A stretch of DNA of 10,371 nt from Collybiopsis luxurians FD-317 M1 (lineage: Eukaryota > Basidiomycota > Agaricomycetes > Agaricales > Omphalotaceae). The notes below the pieces were generated by a model. That model did not search any database. It was not told where the DNA came from and was given only the letters and a program-made list of their open reading frames with translations. The number at the start of each line of letters is the position of its first letter. The first letter of the stretch is position 1. Location of the stretch: the NCBI GenBank assembly GCA_000827265.1, contig KN834790.1:466935-477305 (forward strand). Reading direction: 5' to 3'. Shown here piece by piece: positions 7,873-10,371 of this stretch. The position numbers and the translations under genes were made by a program.

Positions 7873-8755
7873 ATGGCCTTAACTTCAGCCTTTTCCTCAC
7901 TTTCACCCTCCGAACAGGATTTGAAGGACACCCTTATCTCTCTGAAATTGACTCGCAGAATCTTGAAAATCCACGCATTATTGCTCGAGGCGCATCCGGA
8001 ATGGACAGTCCATGAAAAACAGATGTAGAATACTTTACAGAGCAAAGGGTTGGTTCTACAATCCCCACCCGAATGGTCTACCAATGTGTTTCCGAGCTCA
8101 TACCAAATCTGGATGTGGCAAAATACAATGTGAAGCTGGAAATGTGGAATTTCAGTGAAAGAAGGTAAAGGGTCTTGTTTCCAGGGAGAAAATTGCTGCA
8201 GGAGAGCCTCTTTGGAAGGAAGATCTATATATCATTGCGGCAGAGTGGTAAGTCGTATTCATATCTATGTCCATGAGAGATGCAAACTGCAGTTCTAGCA
8301 TTTCCCCAGGCTTTCCCTGAAGCCGATTCACTTCAAGGACGCTGTCTAAATGACCCTGATACACATGCTGATTGTCCTCGATCCAGTGATGCACAAAGAA
8401 TGGGACAAGCATGCAGCTTTTGCATGACTCTCTTTTCTTCCTCTACTACGACATCACTTTTGACCAACTATCCCGCTTCTTCATCGTCTTCATATTGTCC
8501 CGCGCATTTCTGCAACAGACTTGTCATGATCATTCAGCAAAGACACATCCACTACTTTGTCCTGCACAGACTCCAGCTTCTGTACCACTCATGAATTGAG
8601 GCAGGGAGGCGCAGTGGATTGCACTGCACGCACTTGCTTGCATGACCAGTAAAGTCATGATTCTCTGTCAGGATTCAAAAGTTGCAGATGAAGAGTGGCA
8701 GATAGTGTCAAGCTTTGTGACACTTAGTATGGAAAATAGAGCAAAGTATCGCTAC
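7873..8755 (+). pseudogene. SET5-like lysine methyltransferase, truncated and frameshifted
   Basis: The likely start is ATG 7873 (MALTSAFSSLSPSEQDLKD, LEAHPEWTVHEKQM), followed by TAG at 8026-8028 and NTLQSKGLVLQS in the same frame. Further on, in other frames, come IPNLDVAKYNVKLEMW (from 8100), VKGLVSREKIAAGEPLWKED (from 8165), ACSFCMTLF (8409-8435), SSSSYCPAHFCNRL, then SAKTHPLLCPAQTPASVPL, TGA at 8597-8599, GREAQWIALHALA, and ADEEWQIVSSFVTLSMENRA. The start of a SET domain (GLVSREKIAAGEP) with an inserted Cys-rich zinc-binding block is the pattern of fungal Set5-like enzymes, which methylate histone lysines in the nucleus. The catalytic NHxC core and post-SET part are absent. At least three frame changes and two stops show it is dead. 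The frame change near 8520 fits a one-base deletion. Confidence 0.75.
8248..8408 (+). other. Segment splitting the SET-like reading: intron or insertion
   Basis: A strong donor GTAAGT begins at 8248, right after KEDLYIIAAEW, and the Cys-rich block resumes at 8409. The roughly 160 nt between do not continue the family pattern. An intron is the simplest explanation, though this is longer than the others here and no strong acceptor precedes 8409. The minus strand is open across it (8412-8152), including VYQGHLDSVLEVNRLQGKPG, which I cannot assign. Confidence 0.4.
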
Positions 8756-8892
8756 GACTTTGTGTTAGTATCATCTACCCATTTCTATTGTGGCAAACCT
8801 CATCTCATTTGTTATGTTAGTCCCAAAGGATACATTTTTGTACAACTCATATTCCTCACCACAGCCACTGCAGCTGGAAATCAACTGTGAGC

Positions 8893-9017
8893 AAAGTAAC
8901 TTTTCAAGTTACTTTTTCAATTCATTCAAGTTACTTGCAAGTTACATGCAAGTAACTTGTTTTCCCACGCTTGACAGCGGTAACTTGCCGAGGCTCAGCA
9001 AAATGTCGCTAACTTGA
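8893..9017. repeat. Cluster of AAGTTAC / GTAACTT motifs with a perfect hairpin
   Basis: Seven copies or near-copies of AAGTTAC or its complement fall within 125 bp (about 8893, 8905, 8927, 8938, 8950, 8980, 9009). Two form a perfect 13-bp inverted repeat, CAAGTTACTTGCA (8927-8939) and TGCAAGTAACTTG (8947-8959), with a 7-nt loop. Dense short motifs in both orientations resemble subterminal transposase-binding repeats of hAT-type DNA transposons, but no terminal inverted repeat or target duplication was established. Confidence 0.6.
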
Positions 9018-9203
9018 GCTTCACTAAGAACTTGTTATTTACTTCTTAGTGATAAGTAAAAGGTTTGATGTAAGCTTAAAGCTACATATCACTGTTTTTA
9101 TATTGCCATTAGTTACTATAAGCAAGGGCAGGCTGTCAGAGTCTGAGTTGTCCTCTAGCACTTGACCTGGTGAGACTCGGCAAAATATCGAGATCTTAAG
9201 CTT
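8970..9203 (+). repeat. Degenerate direct repeat pair (about 45-53 bp units)
   Basis: Unit 1 (8970-9022) and unit 2 (9161-9203) share the order CTTGAC, a GG(C/A)CTC or GACTCGG block, GCAAAAT.TCG and a terminal (A/T)AGCTTC, with one gap of about 7-10 nt. The similarity is well above background by eye but moderate. The pair may be two ends or internal repeats of a decayed DNA transposon lying next to the AAGTTAC cluster. Confidence 0.5.
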
Positions 9204-10371
9204 CTTTAATCCCCCGGCAGGTGGCAAATCCTGCTACTTCCTGCCACTACATATAACCTACATTATTGGAAGGATCTTAAGTAAAGAAATTAAATTCCAT
9301 GTAATGTGAAGCAAAGCAAACTGCTCAATCTGCCAAGGCATCCAGCCCAATATTGTTGATGCAGAAGCCAATGTTCAAGTTACCATGACCTGCGTCAACC
9401 TCCAATGGGTGAACTGGAAATGTCTGTTCCAGCAGTGAATACCCCATCAGATGAAGGAGATAGGTACATACCATTGTTAAGTCTGGTCATCTTGCCATAA
9501 GAGAAGATACAAAATTGAAAAGTTCACAGGCTGTTGTGTGAAGATATGCAGACTATTCAAGCTGCATAAGTGTCAGCTAAGCAAGATGCACTCTCTTGTG
9601 TGAACATTTCTTCTTTTGAAAGCCAGACCTGAAAAAAGAAAATCTCAGACTTTTAACTCAAAGCTGAAGCACTGAAGGTGTAATTAACATTCTACAGATT
9701 GATTGAATGCAAAATGGATGTGGATGATCCTGTCCACTCAGATTTCAAGACACTAGCAAATCAGTTTCAGTCTGAGATGCAATTGATGCTTAGCACTGAA
9801 CCATTACCAGCGTAGTCATGTATCTTCCAACTATTGTTCACCAAGGTATCCTTGCACCAACAACAACTGGTATCCTCAATATGGACTGCTGAACAGTTAC
9901 TGTCTCCAATGAATCTGGAGCTGAGGAAAGAGAGACTGCACTCAGCATGCAAGATAGCATTGTCAAGGTTGTGGATGATGCTGAAATCCAATTGATTCAA
10001 GTATTACTGACAAAGTATGGTCTGCCAATACCAGAAAATGAAAACTTTGGGTTTTATGGGAAGAAGTGGTAAAGATCAGGAAAAGGCCAAGGAAATGAAT
10101 GATACTATTTTGGAGTAGTTGTGGGCCATGGCCAACTGGCACTGAGAACTTTAACTTGGAAAAGTCACCCTTTGATCCTTATTATTTAAATATATATCCA
10201 AATCATCCTGGTCAAAGATTTGATTATATTCCTTGTGTCAATGTTTCTTGAATGTTTGAATGTCTTGTTGTTAATTGGCTTTCACGAAGCTTTCAACTTT
10301 ACTGCAAGTTAGTGATCCATCTGCTCATTGAGAATGAGAACTGTCTGAAAAAGCTTCCTCACACTCTGTGG
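9204..10371. other. AT-rich region, no recognisable gene
   Basis: No long open frame or known motif was found. Two short plus-strand stretches look slightly protein-like: 9714-9815 (starts MDVDDPVHSDFKTLANQF, 33 codons) and 10153-10251 (no ATG, contains FDPYYLNIYPNHPGQRFDY). Both may be remnants of a decayed coding sequence of unknown kind. The minus-strand frame at 9767-10000 shows no motif. No tRNA, rRNA or tandem repeat was recognised. Confidence 0.4.

Noticed and set aside
8893..9017. CRISPR-like array
   Set aside because: The repeats are only 7-8 bp, irregularly spaced and in both orientations, and the surrounding sequence is fungal.
9714..10251. Two short protein-like stretches
   Set aside because: They are 33 codons or fewer, one lacks ATG, and no family is recognised; kept only as a note in the AT-rich region.

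Overview
The window looks like nuclear DNA of a filamentous fungus, most likely a mushroom-forming basidiomycete (Agaricomycete). The reasons are short GT-AG introns (61 and 101 nt), host-gene relics typical of fungi, and a long Ty3/gypsy Gag of the architecture common in Agaricomycetes. No bacterial, phage, plasmid or CRISPR feature is seen, and no gene in the window appears intact. All family names come from reading translations by eye. No database search was run.

Layout: (1) 1-414, minus strand, a broken fragment of a fungal fatty acid synthase beta-like gene (dehydratase region) with one clean intron and an in-frame TGA. (2) 301-1151, a large imperfect inverted duplication with arms of about 360 bp, about 97% identical, and a 132-bp spacer. 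The left arm overlaps the FAS-like fragment and the right arm is an inverted copy of it. (3) About 1153-2933, plus strand, starting directly after the right arm: a decayed tandem double ABC ATPase of the fungal ModF/YDR061W-like kind. (4) 2934-3285, nothing recognisable. (5) 3286-7275, minus strand, a Ty3/gypsy gag region with an acidic Ser/Asp tract, capsid and zinc knuckle. It stays in one reading frame but carries six nonsense codons and a 228-bp stop-rich interruption. No protease, reverse transcriptase or integrase follows. (6) 7276-7872, the upstream region of the gag relic and a spacer. (7) 7873-8755, plus strand, a decayed and truncated SET5-like lysine methyltransferase gene. (8) 8893-9203, a cluster of short AAGTTAC repeats with a perfect small hairpin and a degenerate direct repeat, which may be a DNA-transposon end. 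(9) 9204-10371, AT-rich sequence with short open stretches but no recognisable gene.

The relics do not form a functional pathway. The window reads as a graveyard of three unrelated housekeeping-gene fragments and a retrotransposon remnant. The most notable feature is the long hairpin made from part of a fatty-acid-synthase-like gene; if transcribed it could fold into double-stranded RNA. I found no convincing new defence or metabolic system.
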